64,000 bases of DNA from Citrobacter rodentium NBRC 105723 = DSM 16636 (GCF_021278985.1 NZ_CP082833.1:4526001-4590000); one strand, 5' to 3'. Counted from the stretch's first letter, positions 9,313 through 18,592 are shown. Translations and numbers: made by a program. Notes: a model not told the origin generated them from the sequence alone.

Positions 9313-10223
9313 TGAAAGCACCACGTGATGAGATCGGTAAAGCCCTGCTCGCCCTGAAGGCAAAAGGCTACCCTATTGTTGTCATCGACAGCGACCTGGC
9401 CAGTTCCACCCGTACAGATCAGTTTCAGCAGGCCTGGCCTGACGCATTTTTTGAAATGGGTATCGCCGAAGGTTCGGCCATGAGCTTCGCCGTGGGCCAG
9501 GCGCTGGAGGGAAACATCCCGTTTTATGTCAACTTCGCCATGTTTGTCACGGGCACCGCGTGGACTCAGCTGCGCCAGGCCTGCTATGCCAAAGTGAACA
9601 TCAAGCTGGTGGGTAGTCACCCCGGAATGGATGATGGCCCGGACGGGGCGTCGCACCATGCGCTGGAAGATCTTGCCTTAACGCGGGTACTGCCGGGGAT
9701 CACCATTTTAACCCCGGCGGACGCCGAAGAGATCGAAGCGGCGTTTGAGCAGGCGGCAAAGATTATCGGCCCGGTGTATATCCGTGTCGCCCGCGAGCCC
9801 ATGCCGGTTCGTGATAAATCGGCGGTGCCCCGGGTGACCGACATCGCTGCGGTCGCCGATACCGGTGACGATTTCGCCATTGTCTACGAAGGCACCGTGC
9901 TGGAACAGGCGACGAGCGGCTATGAGCAACTGCTGGCGGAGGGCAAGCGCGGCAAGCTGATCCATGTCGCCACCCTGAAGCCGTTTAACCATATTCTTTT
10001 CCTGCAGTTGATCGCCAACTGCCCGCGCATCGTTACGCTCGAAAACCATACCATTAACGGCGGGCTGGGCGGACAAGTTGCCGAAGTGCTGGCGGAAACG
10101 GGAGGGAGCGCCCGGCTGACGCGCCTTGGCACCCGCGACACTTTTACCGAATCGGGCAACAGCCGTCAGTTAAAAGAGAAATATGGCATTTGCGCTGCAG
10201 CGGTGGTTGAGGCGCTTCGCTAA
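9312..10223 (+). CDS. Transketolase, C-terminal subunit
   Basis: The 303-residue product corresponds to the pyrimidine-binding and C-terminal transketolase domains. The conserved region MGIAEGSAMSFAVGQ carries the glutamate that contacts the thiamine pyrimidine ring. The C-terminal part includes a VTLENH...GGLG motif typical of the third domain. Its ATG overlaps the previous stop by one base (TAATG), so the start is at 9312, not at the upstream in-frame codons. Together the two subunits total about 568 residues, shorter than one-chain TktA. Confidence 0.92.
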   Translation: MKAPRDEIGKALLALKAKGYPIVVIDSDLASSTRTDQFQQAWPDAFFEMGIAEGSAMSFAVGQALEGNIPFYVNFAMFVTGTAWTQLRQACYAKVNIKLVGSHPGMDDGPDGASHHALEDLALTRVLPGITILTPADAEEIEAAFEQAAKIIGPVYIRVAREPMPVRDKSAVPRVTDIAAVADTGDDFAIVYEGTVLEQATSGYEQLLAEGKRGKLIHVATLKPFNHILFLQLIANCPRIVTLENHTINGGLGGQVAEVLAETGGSARLTRLGTRDTFTESGNSRQLKEKYGICAAAVVEALR

Positions 10224-10230
10224 GGGAATC

Positions 10231-10254
10231 AGGCAGGCCGTTCACGGCCTGCCT
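10231..10254 (+). other. Intercistronic hairpin before the IIA gene
   Basis: A perfect ten-base-pair stem, aggcaggccg with cggcctgcct, has a four-base loop. There is no T run after it, so it looks more like an mRNA-stabilising or attenuating structure than a full terminator. It lies between the transketolase and IIA genes. Confidence 0.55.
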
Positions 10255-10274
10255 GCGGTAAAAGGAGATACACG

Positions 10275-10718
10275 ATGACCCATTCCCTGTTTTCCGCCTG
10301 GCAATTTCAGCAGCGGTGCGATAGCTGGCAGCAGGCCGTCAGGCTGGCCTGCCTGCCGCTTGCGGAGCAAGGCGTGATTAACGGGCTGTACGCCCATCAG
10401 ATCGTCAACGCCACGGAGAAACTGGGGCCGTGGTACATTCTCAGCCCCGGTTTCGCGCTACCGCACGCCCGCCCGGAAGAAGGCGTCATCTGCGACGAAA
10501 CCCACCTCTCGTTGCTGAGCCTGCAGGAGGGAGTCGACTTTCCCGATCACCCGGATATACGGTTGATCATCGTGCTGGCGGCGGCCAACAGCACTGGTCA
10601 TATTGCTACGATCCAACGACTGGTATGCTGGCTGGACAAAGCGGAGCGCCTGGCGCAATTAACCCAAATCAGCAGCCCGGCGCAGCTACACGCCGTGCTT
10701 TTCGCCCACGGTTCATAA
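10275..10718 (+). CDS. PTS IIA component, mannitol/fructose (EIIA-2) type
   Basis: The 147-residue cytoplasmic phosphocarrier has its active histidine at His64 in GFALPHARPEEGV, the signature of the mannitol/fructose/ascorbate IIA family. It receives phosphate from HPr and would pass it to Cys7 of the IIB at 6944. It is the last gene of the operon, set apart from the transketolase pair by a hairpin. An aaaggaga ribosome site precedes the start. Its 3' end overlaps the convergent ycaM gene by six bases. Confidence 0.88.
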   Translation: MTHSLFSAWQFQQRCDSWQQAVRLACLPLAEQGVINGLYAHQIVNATEKLGPWYILSPGFALPHARPEEGVICDETHLSLLSLQEGVDFPDHPDIRLIIVLAAANSTGHIATIQRLVCWLDKAERLAQLTQISSPAQLHAVLFAHGS

Positions 10719-12137
10719 GGCCTTTCTGCGCGCCAGCAGCGGGAAAATCAACCCAAGACCGACCAGCACAAAGGGCGTCACAATATTCAGCGTCAGCTGG
10801 AAGGTCCATTCAGGGGTAAAAGCGTCCATTTTGGGAAAGATGCCGGTCAGGCAGGCAAAGGCGGTAAAACCGAAGCACCAGATGCCGACGGTCAGCGCCA
10901 GTGGCCGGTTGCGGATAAACACATACTCCGGCTGATAGTTCTGCGCCAGACGAATTACGGCAATAAAGGCGACAAACACCCACAGGTAGCGCAGCGGCAT
11001 CACCACGGAATTCAGATTCAGCAGCCATTTATAAAGATTATTCATATCGCCAATACCAAGCGTGGGCAGCATTATCAAAATCGCCACCAGCACCAGCGTC
11101 AGAATATAGCCGTTTACCGGCGTCCCGGATGCATTAGTCCGACATAAACGCTGCGGAATATATTTACTGTCCGCATCCCCCAGCAGCACTTTCAGCGGCG
11201 CATCAATAGAGAATACCAGCGCGGCAATCTGACCTAACGTGTTGGCAACGGCGTAAATAATCATCAGCACATTACCCATATGGTAATATTCACCTAACTT
11301 CTGAAAGGCGTAATATTGACCATTGGTCATCAGATCGTCAGGGATATTTCCTGAATCGAACATCATTCCCATCGCCAGAGAACCAAGGATCGCGCAAACG
11401 GCCACCATTACCGCCAGGAACAGCATTCCTTTGGGAAATTCCCTTCCCGGATTTCGCGTCTGATTAACATAGGGCGAGATCTTTTCCGCTCCACCGACGG
11501 CAAAAACCAGCATGGAAATGGTTGTAATATAGGTGAAGTCAAAATGCGGAATAAACGTTTGCCAGGTGATGTTGGTTGTCGCAATCTCCACATGGGTAAT
11601 AGCCGGAGCCGTTACCGCCATTACCACATAAAGAATGGACATCACGAACATCGCGATACCCGCCACTGAACCGACAATCTTCAGCGATTTCATCCCCCGG
11701 GAGGCCACCCACATGAAGAAAACAAACAGAACCAGCGTGAGTCCCTGCAACGCCACAACCGTATACTCTTTAATTAACGAACCATCGCCATTCAGCGCCC
11801 ATCCCAGCGCGATTAAAATCGCCTGCGGTTTTTGCGCCAGATACGGAATATGCACCACCCAGTAGGTCCAGGCGGCGAGATAGGCCAGCCCCGGCCCCAT
11901 CGTATGTTTTATCCACGTGCTGACACCGCCTTTGCCATCTTTAAAGGTAGACCCAAGCTGGCCGACGATAAGGGCATAAGGAATAAAATAGAGAGCAAAA
12001 ATAAACACCCATGAAAAAACCACCACCAGTCCCTGGTTAGCATAGTTATTCACTACGTTGCCAAAACCCCAGACCGTGATAAATGACATCAGCGCAATGT
12101 TGTACCATCGCAACTGTTTTTCCTGTGCACCCGCCAT
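10713..12137 (-). CDS. ycaM: Inner-membrane amino-acid/polyamine-type transporter YcaM
   Basis: The 474-residue APC-superfamily permease has about twelve membrane segments and is nearly collinear with E. coli YcaM. Its substrate is not established. It sits between the PTS-transketolase operon and ycaD, its normal neighbour. The two genes are on the same strand with a 212-base gap, so separate promoters are possible. Confidence 0.95.
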   Translation of the reverse strand: MAGAQEKQLRWYNIALMSFITVWGFGNVVNNYANQGLVVVFSWVFIFALYFIPYALIVGQLGSTFKDGKGGVSTWIKHTMGPGLAYLAAWTYWVVHIPYLAQKPQAILIALGWALNGDGSLIKEYTVVALQGLTLVLFVFFMWVASRGMKSLKIVGSVAGIAMFVMSILYVVMAVTAPAITHVEIATTNITWQTFIPHFDFTYITTISMLVFAVGGAEKISPYVNQTRNPGREFPKGMLFLAVMVAVCAILGSLAMGMMFDSGNIPDDLMTNGQYYAFQKLGEYYHMGNVLMIIYAVANTLGQIAALVFSIDAPLKVLLGDADSKYIPQRLCRTNASGTPVNGYILTLVLVAILIMLPTLGIGDMNNLYKWLLNLNSVVMPLRYLWVFVAFIAVIRLAQNYQPEYVFIRNRPLALTVGIWCFGFTAFACLTGIFPKMDAFTPEWTFQLTLNIVTPFVLVGLGLIFPLLARRKAL

Positions 12138-12305
12138 AACGCAATCCTTCGTGAAAGCTTTTATATTAAAAAATCAGGCGGAGGATTATGCGCGGTAAAA
12201 GAGAAAAGCGATATTGGCGGAGTGAAAAACTCCAACCGCCTGCACATTTTATTTTTCAGGCGGCAGAAGAGACGGTGGGGAATTAATTATTTTCCCGCAT
12301 ATATA

Positions 12306-12344
12306 CGCAAACGGTATGCAAAAAAAGCGTGCTTACCGTTTGCG
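12306..12344. other. Inverted repeat between ycaD and ycaM
   Basis: An 11-base-pair perfect inverted repeat, cgcaaacggta with taccgtttgcg, encloses 17 bases with a run of seven A on the plus strand. It lies six bases beyond the ycaD stop. No T run follows it in the ycaD direction, so it could be a transcript 3' hairpin or an operator upstream of ycaM. Confidence 0.45.
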
Positions 12345-12349
12345 CTGTA

Positions 12350-13495
12350 TTAAACGTGAGCAATTGGATCCGGCGTATGCCCGGCATTACGCAGCAGCAT
12401 CAGTAAATAAATAAACGATACGCTGGCAATCATAATAAACAGCAGATTATCGGAATAATTCTGCATTAGCATCGCGGTGAAAGAAGGTCCCAACAGGCTG
12501 CCCACGGTGTAACTCAGCAACAGCGCCTGATTCATGGCGACAAGCTGGTGTTGTTCAACTTTTTCACACGCCCACGCCATCGCCACCGGGTAGAGCGTAA
12601 AGCCCGCCGCGCCGAGAATAAACAGCGCCGGCGCCATCGCCGCCTGGCTGAGCATCGCAATACTGCCGACAATTACCACGAACACCTGCACGCGCAGCAC
12701 CAGCAGTCGGCCAAATTTATCGGCCAGACGACCAATCGGCCACTGCCCCAGGATGCCCGCGCTGACCAGCACCGCCATCCAGAAGCCGATGCTGGCATTG
12801 CCGATCCCCTGGTGTTTGAGGTACAGCGGCATCAGGCCATACAGCGAGCCGAGCACAATCCCGGAGATAATACAGCCGTTGACGCCCAGCCGCGCCTGAC
12901 GCAGTTTCAGCATCGACGATACCGGCGTGGTGTTCTGCTCTTCGCTCTGGTGCAGGATCCGGGCAAAGAGCAGCGGCAAAATCGCCGCCAATACCATTGC
13001 AGTGACCCACGGCAATACGCTCATGAGCTCCGTAGAGACTTTGCTGACCAGCAGCTGGCCGAGGAAGGTGCCAACGTAGTAGATCATCATATAGGCCGCC
13101 AGCAGGCGACCGCGATTGCGCGAGGTGCCGCTGCACATCAGCGCGCTTTCGACCACTACCCAGATCATCGCGCAGCCCACGCCGGCGACGAAGCGCCAGG
13201 CCATCCAGCTCCAGAAGCCCACCATCACGCCCAGCCCGACGCAGCCCGCGGCAAAAATCAGCGACGCCAGATAATAGCTGCGGTTAAATCCGAGATGCTT
13301 AATTAAATATCCCGTCAGTAACGTGCCGACCAGATTACCGGTGAAATAGGACGAACTGACAATACCCACCTGCCAGGTTGGCAGGTTTTCCTGGGCGAGC
13401 CAGAGCGGGACCAGCGTGTTCAGCACCGCGATCGCCAGGGTCAACAAAAGCAGGCCAGACAGCAAAAGCAGGACGGGCCGGGTATAGGTGGACAT
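12350..13495 (-). CDS. ycaD: Major facilitator superfamily transporter YcaD
   Basis: The 381-residue protein has twelve predicted membrane segments in the MFS pattern and matches E. coli YcaD (382 residues) in length and position. Its substrate is unknown. The gene is divergent from ycaC with a 313-base gap. No damage is seen. Confidence 0.95.
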   Translation of the reverse strand: MSTYTRPVLLLLSGLLLLTLAIAVLNTLVPLWLAQENLPTWQVGIVSSSYFTGNLVGTLLTGYLIKHLGFNRSYYLASLIFAAGCVGLGVMVGFWSWMAWRFVAGVGCAMIWVVVESALMCSGTSRNRGRLLAAYMMIYYVGTFLGQLLVSKVSTELMSVLPWVTAMVLAAILPLLFARILHQSEEQNTTPVSSMLKLRQARLGVNGCIISGIVLGSLYGLMPLYLKHQGIGNASIGFWMAVLVSAGILGQWPIGRLADKFGRLLVLRVQVFVVIVGSIAMLSQAAMAPALFILGAAGFTLYPVAMAWACEKVEQHQLVAMNQALLLSYTVGSLLGPSFTAMLMQNYSDNLLFIMIASVSFIYLLMLLRNAGHTPDPIAHV

Positions 13496-13808
13496 GAGTA
13501 TAAACCGTGAGGAAGTTCAAAATTTCACGCGCATCATGCCACCAACAAAAACATTGTCAATCGGCTGAAACCGAGGCGCGGCGGCCCTTTTTCCACTTCG
13601 ATTCAATTTATTGATTAAGAAAATATATTAGCGGCAGATCACCGAATTCAGGTGCCTGTTTTTATTGATCTCACGAAAAATATGCGCGTTTCGTTTGGAT
13701 GAAAAATCTCATAGTCCTGCCGACAATTTTTTTTCGTTCTATGCTTTGAATGACCCTTCCGCACCCGATCGGTGTTGGGTGCTTAGCTGACTCTCTTAAG
13801 GAGAATAA
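13496..13808. promoter_or_regulatory. Divergent ycaD/ycaC intergenic region
   Basis: The 313-base region has no gene. Upstream of ycaC lies a hairpin at 13761-13782, gcaccc with gggtgc, followed by a good ribosome site, taaggag (13798-13804). The hairpin would be in the 5' leader of the ycaC transcript. The middle is AT-rich and probably holds both promoters; I cannot assign boxes reliably. Confidence 0.45.
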
Positions 13809-14435
13809 ATGGCCAGGCCTTATGTTCGTCTTGATAAAAATGATGCTGCGGTTCTGCTGGTGGACCACCAGGCCGGGTTGCTCTCCCTGGTCAGGGACAT
13901 CGACCCCGATAAATTCAAAAATAACGTGCTTGCCCTCGGCGATTTAGCCAAATATTTCAACCTCCCGACCATTCTGACGACCAGTTTCGAAACGGGTCCG
14001 AACGGTCCGCTGGTGCCTGAACTCAAGGCCCAGTTTCCCGATGCTCCCTACATCGCAAGGCCGGGCAACATCAACGCCTGGGATAACGAAGACTTTGTCA
14101 ACGCCGTCAAAGCGACGGGAAAAAAACAGCTGATTATTGCTGGCGTGGTCACCGAAGTTTGCGTGGCGTTCCCTGCGCTTTCAGCGATTGAAGAAGGTTT
14201 TGACGTATTTGTAGTGACCGATGCGTCGGGCACATTCAATGAAATAACCCGCCATTCGGCGTGGGATCGGATGTCGCAGGCAGGCGCCCAGCTGATGACG
14301 TGGTTTGGCGTAGCCTGTGAACTTCACCGCGACTGGCGTAATGATATTGAAGGGCTGGCGACGCTGTTCTCCAACCATATCCCTGATTACCGCAACCTGA
14401 TGACCAGCTACGATACCCTGACGAAACAGAAGTAA
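13809..14435 (+). CDS. ycaC: Isochorismatase-family hydrolase YcaC
   Basis: The 208-residue cytoplasmic protein is equal in length to E. coli YcaC, an octameric cysteine hydrolase whose physiological substrate is unsettled. The expected triad is present: Asp19 in LLVDHQ, a mid-chain lysine, and the cysteine of VVTEVCV near residue 118. The start follows a taaggag ribosome site by four bases. A strong hairpin and REP sequences follow the stop. Confidence 0.96.
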   Translation: MARPYVRLDKNDAAVLLVDHQAGLLSLVRDIDPDKFKNNVLALGDLAKYFNLPTILTTSFETGPNGPLVPELKAQFPDAPYIARPGNINAWDNEDFVNAVKATGKKQLIIAGVVTEVCVAFPALSAIEEGFDVFVVTDASGTFNEITRHSAWDRMSQAGAQLMTWFGVACELHRDWRNDIEGLATLFSNHIPDYRNLMTSYDTLTKQK

Positions 14436-14439
14436 ATAA

Positions 14440-14457
14440 CCGGGGCAACCGCCCCGG
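14440..14457 (+). terminator. Hairpin after ycaC
   Basis: Ccggggc pairs with gccccgg around a four-base loop directly after the ycaC stop, followed by a pyrimidine-rich stretch. It is probably the ycaC terminator. Confidence 0.6.
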
Positions 14458-14469
14458 CCATCTTTCTTT

Positions 14470-14552
14470 GCCGGAGGGTGGCGCAAGCGCCTTATCCGGC
14501 CTGGAGAAGTTACGCAGATCCTGTAGGCCTGATAAGCGTATCGCCATCAGGC
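14470..14552. repeat. REP/BIME pair between ycaC and dmsC
   Basis: Two REP-type palindromic units lie in opposite orientation: 14470-14503 (gccggagggtggcgcaagcg and onward) and 14522-14552 (gcctgataagcg to atcaggc). They resemble the enterobacterial BIME arrangement between convergent genes. Confidence 0.8.
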
Positions 14553-14565
14553 AATCAACAGCACG

Positions 14566-15429
14566 CTAGCTGGCTACCGCCACGCCTGCGGTCATATGCA
14601 GGCCATAGAACACGCCGCGGCCAATCAGTTCGCCCACCAGCAACAGAATGAACGCCACCGACAGCAGCGGCACCGCCGGCTGATAACCTTTCAGCTGCGG
14701 GACAATCCAGCAGCACATCGCGACCGCCAGCACCACAATGCGCCAGGCCATCAGCGTGCCGTAATCCGGCACCAGCGCGGACGCCTGCTGTATGGAGCTA
14801 TGAATCGTCGCCAGCTCGGCACCCTGCATCACCGACATAATGGCGCTCACCACCAGCGCCAGCAAAGAAATTGCCGGCAGCAGGCGCATGGCCCAGCCGT
14901 CAACGCCCGCCACGCGCAGCAGCAGGTAGCCAAGCAGCGGTCCCCCCAGAAACAGCGTCAGGAAGAAGCCCAGCGGCGTCCAGACGCTGTACCAGGTCGG
15001 CACGGTATCAATGCTGTTATACACGCGCACCATCATCCAGACAAAAAGCACGCCCAGAATCATCGTGGCAATCAGCCACAGGTTACGCAACGCCGGTGAG
15101 AGCTTTTTCAGCGCTGCCAGCAGCCAGCCGATACCGCCAACGGCGAAGAAAATCGAACCGCTGGCGATTTCATTGCTCAGCGCCGACGAACCCACGCGGT
15201 TAAGCGAGTTAAACGCGCGCATCGGCGACCCCAGGTGCAGCACCGAGGCGATAAAACCGATCCCCATCAGCACCCATAACGCCACCATACAGACTGTAAC
15301 GCGTTGCTGCGTTTCCGCCCGCAGTTCGCCCTTCATGAGCGCCAGCGCCAGAACGATAAAGCCGCCCACCACGCACTGTCCAAAGACCGTGAAGATCATC
15401 AGCGGCCATTCATGCCATCCACTTCCCAT
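14566..15429 (-). CDS. dmsC: Dimethyl sulfoxide reductase membrane anchor subunit
   Basis: DmsC anchors DmsAB to the inner membrane and oxidises menaquinol. The start at 15429 gives MGSGWHEWPL and 287 residues, equal to E. coli DmsC; the longer open frame to 15651 is read-through into dmsB. Eight hydrophobic segments are visible. It follows dmsB with a one-base gap and has a near-perfect ribosome site, aaggaggtg. Confidence 0.97.
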   Translation of the reverse strand: MGSGWHEWPLMIFTVFGQCVVGGFIVLALALMKGELRAETQQRVTVCMVALWVLMGIGFIASVLHLGSPMRAFNSLNRVGSSALSNEIASGSIFFAVGGIGWLLAALKKLSPALRNLWLIATMILGVLFVWMMVRVYNSIDTVPTWYSVWTPLGFFLTLFLGGPLLGYLLLRVAGVDGWAMRLLPAISLLALVVSAIMSVMQGAELATIHSSIQQASALVPDYGTLMAWRIVVLAVAMCCWIVPQLKGYQPAVPLLSVAFILLLVGELIGRGVFYGLHMTAGVAVAS

Positions 15430-15430
15430 C

Positions 15431-16048
15431 TTACACCTCCTTCGGATTGGCCAGATAACCCGTGGTGTCTCCCGTCGGGCGGCTGTTGGCGTTAGGTTTA
15501 ATAACGATATTAGGTCTGGTGAAATGCGCGCCCGGCAGCGGGGCGACGGCGGCCAGATCGCCATGTTTTTTACGCAGTTCGTCAATGGGGCCAAAGTCCA
15601 GCGCGCGCAGCGGACAGGATTCCACGCAGATCGGTTTCTTACCCTCGGCAACGCGATCGTGGCAGCCGTCGCATTTGGTCATATGCCCCTTCGCGGCGTT
15701 ATACTGCGGCGCGCCGTACGGGCAGGCCATATGGCAGTAACGGCAGCCGATGCAGACCTCTTCATCCACCACCACAAAGCCGTCCTCCCGCTTATGCATC
15801 GCCCCGCTCGGGCACACTTTGGTACAGGCCGGATCAGCGCAATGGTTGCAGGAAATGGAGAGATAATAGGCAAAAACGTTCTGCTGCCAGACGCCGTTGT
15901 CCTCCTGCCAGTCGCCCCCCGCATACTCATAAATACGGCGGAAGCTGACGTCCGGGGTTAAATCTTTATAGTCCTTACAGGCCAGTTCGCAGGTTTTGCA
16001 ACCGGTGCAACGGCTGGAATCAATAAAAAATCCATACTGGGTTGTCAT
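15431..16048 (-). CDS. dmsB: Dimethyl sulfoxide reductase iron-sulfur subunit
   Basis: DmsB carries electrons from DmsC to DmsA through four [4Fe-4S] clusters. The 205-residue product has four ferredoxin-type cysteine groups, for example CTGCKTCELAC near residue 14 and CIGCRYCHMACP mid-chain. It lies ten bases after dmsA and one base before dmsC, the usual dmsABC operon. Confidence 0.98.
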   Translation of the reverse strand: MTTQYGFFIDSSRCTGCKTCELACKDYKDLTPDVSFRRIYEYAGGDWQEDNGVWQQNVFAYYLSISCNHCADPACTKVCPSGAMHKREDGFVVVDEEVCIGCRYCHMACPYGAPQYNAAKGHMTKCDGCHDRVAEGKKPICVESCPLRALDFGPIDELRKKHGDLAAVAPLPGAHFTRPNIVIKPNANSRPTGDTTGYLANPKEV

Positions 16049-16058
16049 CGGTTACTCC

Positions 16059-18503
16059 TTACACCTTCTCAACCTGAACAAGGTTCGTATGTGACGGGTT
16101 CCCCTTGGCGAGAGGAGACGGACGCTGGGTGGTCAGAACGTTGATACAGCCCCCCCGATCGATACGTTTCGTATCCGGGTCATACCAGGCTCCCTCGCCT
16201 AGCGCCACTACGCCCGGCATCATACGCGGCGTGACTTTCGCCTCGATGTGCAGTTCGCCACGACCGTTAAAGATACGCACCTTATCGCCGTTAGCGATCC
16301 CGCGCTTCTGCGCATCAAGCGGGTTGATCCACATCTCCTGGCGGCAGGCCGCTTTCAGGACATCGACGTTGCCATAGGTCGAGTGGACGCGAGACTTGTA
16401 GTGGAACCCGGTCAGCTGCAGCGGATAGTCTTTGGTCAGCGGATCGTTGTAGTTCTCAAAGCCCGGCGTGTAGATCGGTAGCGGATCGATGACATCCCCT
16501 TCCGGCAGTTCCCAGCTGGCGGCAATCTCTGCCAGCTCCTGCGAGTAGATTTCGATCCTGCCCGACGGCGTGGTTAACGGATTCGCCTGCGGATCGTCGC
16601 GGAAGGCTTTATAGGCCACGTGATGCCCTTGCGGATCGCGCTGTTTAAAGATGCCCTGCTTACGGAATTCCTCAAACGTCGGCAGATCGGGGATAGCTTT
16701 ACGCGACTGCTCGTACAGATGGCGCATCCACTCTTCCTGGCTACGCCCCTCGGTAAACTGCTGCTCAACGCCCAGACGTTTCGCCAGTTCGCTGGTCATC
16801 TGATAGATGGTTTTACACTCAAAGTGCGGTTTGATCGCCTGGTCGGCAAAAATCACGTAGGACATGTTGCCGCAGGAGGCATCCAGCGCAAAGTCCATCT
16901 GCTCAGAGGCGGTGCAGTCCGGCAGCAGAATATCGGCATATTTCGCCGATGAGGTCATGTGGCAGTCAATGACGACAATCATTTCGCACTTCTTGTCATC
17001 CTGGAGGATTTCATGGGTGCGGTTGATTTCAGAGTGCTGGTTAATCAGGCAGTTGCCCGCGTAGTTCCAGATCATTTTAATCGGCACGTCGAGCTTGTCT
17101 TTGCCGCGCACCCCGTCACGCAGCGCGGTCATTTCCGGGCCACGTTCGATCGCATCGGTCCACATAAACATGGAGATGCTGGTTTCAACCGGGTTTTCCA
17201 GCGTAGGCATCCGCTCAAACGGCAGCGAGTATGAGCCTTCGCGCGCGCCGCTGTTGCCGCCGTTAATGCCGACGTTACCGGTCAGGATCGCCAGCATGGA
17301 GATCGCACGGGTCGCGATTTCACCGTTCGCATGGCGCTGCGGCCCCCACCCCTGGCTGATATAAGCAGGCTTAGCGCTGCCGATTTCACGCGCCAGTTTG
17401 ACGATGCGGTCTGCCGGAATGCCGGTGATCTGCGCCGCCCATTCAGGGGTTTTGGCGATGCCGTCTTTACCTTCCCCCAAAATATAGGCTTTGTAATGGC
17501 CGTTTTTCGGCGCGCTGGCGGGCAGCGTTTTTTCATCGTAGCCCACGCAGTATGTGTCGAGGAACGGCTGATCGACCATGTTTTCGGTAATCAGTACATA
17601 CGCCAGCGCATTCACCAGCGCGGCGTCGGTTCCCGGACGAATCGGGATCCACTCATCTTCGCGACCTGCGCCAGTATCGGTATAGCGCGGATCGATAATA
17701 ATCATCCGGGCGTTAGACTTCTGTCGCGCCTGCTCAAGGTAATAGGTTACCCCGCCGCCGCTCATACGGGTTTCGCCGGGGTTATTGCCAAACAGCACAA
17801 CCAGTTTACTGTTTTCAATGTCGGATGGGCTGTTGCCGTCGGCCCACCCGCCGTAGGTGTAGTTCAGACCCGCGGCAATCTGGGCGGAAGAGTAGTCGCC
17901 GTAATGGTTGAGGTAGCCGCCGCAGCAGTTCATCAGGCGGGCGATCAGCGTTTTTCCCGGCGGCCAGGAGCGGGTTAAGGTCCCGCCCAGCGTGCCGGTG
18001 CCATAGTTGAGATAGATAGATTCGTTACCGTACTCTTTGATCAGCCGTTGCATATTGCTGACGATAATATCGTAGGCTTCATCCCAGCTGATGCGCTCAA
18101 ATTTTCCTTCGCCGCGTTTGCCAACGCGCTTCATCGGATATTTCAGGCGGTCCGGATTATAGACGCGACGCCGCATGGAGCGTCCGCGCAGACAGGCGCG
18201 CACCTGATGCAGGCCATCGTAGTTATCGTCGCCGGTATTGTCTGTTTCCACATATTTGATTTCGCCATCCACGACGTGCATACGCAGCGGGCAGCGGCTG
18301 CCGCAGTTGACGGTACACGCGCTCCAGATGACTTTTTCACTGGCCTGCGCCGGGCTGATGGCCTGCGCGGCGTTCGCGATGCGGGTGAATGGCAGGGTAA
18401 ACGCGCTGCTGGCCAATGCCAGACCGCCTATCGCCGTTGTTTTTACCAAACCACGGCGACTTACCTCTGTTGCCATCACGGCATCGGAGATCTTAGTTTT
18501 CAT
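16059..18503 (-). CDS. dmsA: Dimethyl sulfoxide reductase catalytic subunit
   Basis: DmsA reduces DMSO and related oxides at a molybdenum bis-pyranopterin guanine dinucleotide cofactor during anaerobic respiration. The 814-residue product matches E. coli DmsA in length. It has a twin-arginine signal (SRRGLVKT followed by a hydrophobic stretch) and the N-terminal FS0 cluster motif CTVNCGSRCPL. It is the first gene of the operon. Upstream sequence contains a NarL/NarP-type site at 18644-18659. Confidence 0.98.
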   Translation of the reverse strand: MKTKISDAVMATEVSRRGLVKTTAIGGLALASSAFTLPFTRIANAAQAISPAQASEKVIWSACTVNCGSRCPLRMHVVDGEIKYVETDNTGDDNYDGLHQVRACLRGRSMRRRVYNPDRLKYPMKRVGKRGEGKFERISWDEAYDIIVSNMQRLIKEYGNESIYLNYGTGTLGGTLTRSWPPGKTLIARLMNCCGGYLNHYGDYSSAQIAAGLNYTYGGWADGNSPSDIENSKLVVLFGNNPGETRMSGGGVTYYLEQARQKSNARMIIIDPRYTDTGAGREDEWIPIRPGTDAALVNALAYVLITENMVDQPFLDTYCVGYDEKTLPASAPKNGHYKAYILGEGKDGIAKTPEWAAQITGIPADRIVKLAREIGSAKPAYISQGWGPQRHANGEIATRAISMLAILTGNVGINGGNSGAREGSYSLPFERMPTLENPVETSISMFMWTDAIERGPEMTALRDGVRGKDKLDVPIKMIWNYAGNCLINQHSEINRTHEILQDDKKCEMIVVIDCHMTSSAKYADILLPDCTASEQMDFALDASCGNMSYVIFADQAIKPHFECKTIYQMTSELAKRLGVEQQFTEGRSQEEWMRHLYEQSRKAIPDLPTFEEFRKQGIFKQRDPQGHHVAYKAFRDDPQANPLTTPSGRIEIYSQELAEIAASWELPEGDVIDPLPIYTPGFENYNDPLTKDYPLQLTGFHYKSRVHSTYGNVDVLKAACRQEMWINPLDAQKRGIANGDKVRIFNGRGELHIEAKVTPRMMPGVVALGEGAWYDPDTKRIDRGGCINVLTTQRPSPLAKGNPSHTNLVQVEKV

Positions 18504-18570
18504 AATGGCTCACTCTGCTTGCTCACAGTAAAAGGCAAAATAAAAATTATTATTTGAGTATGAATTTGAC

Positions 18571-18592
18571 GTTGTATAGTCATTGATACAAC
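18571..18592 (-). promoter_or_regulatory. Inverted repeat upstream of dmsA
   Basis: Gttgtat-N8-atacaac forms a perfect seven-base inverted repeat about 70-90 bases upstream of the dmsA start. It could be a regulator site. I could not fit a good FNR consensus here, so the call is tentative. Confidence 0.3.

Noticed and set aside
12548..13306. 252-codon plus-strand frame opposite ycaD
   Set aside because: It is a His/Arg/Gln-rich antisense product typical of shadows of membrane-protein genes.
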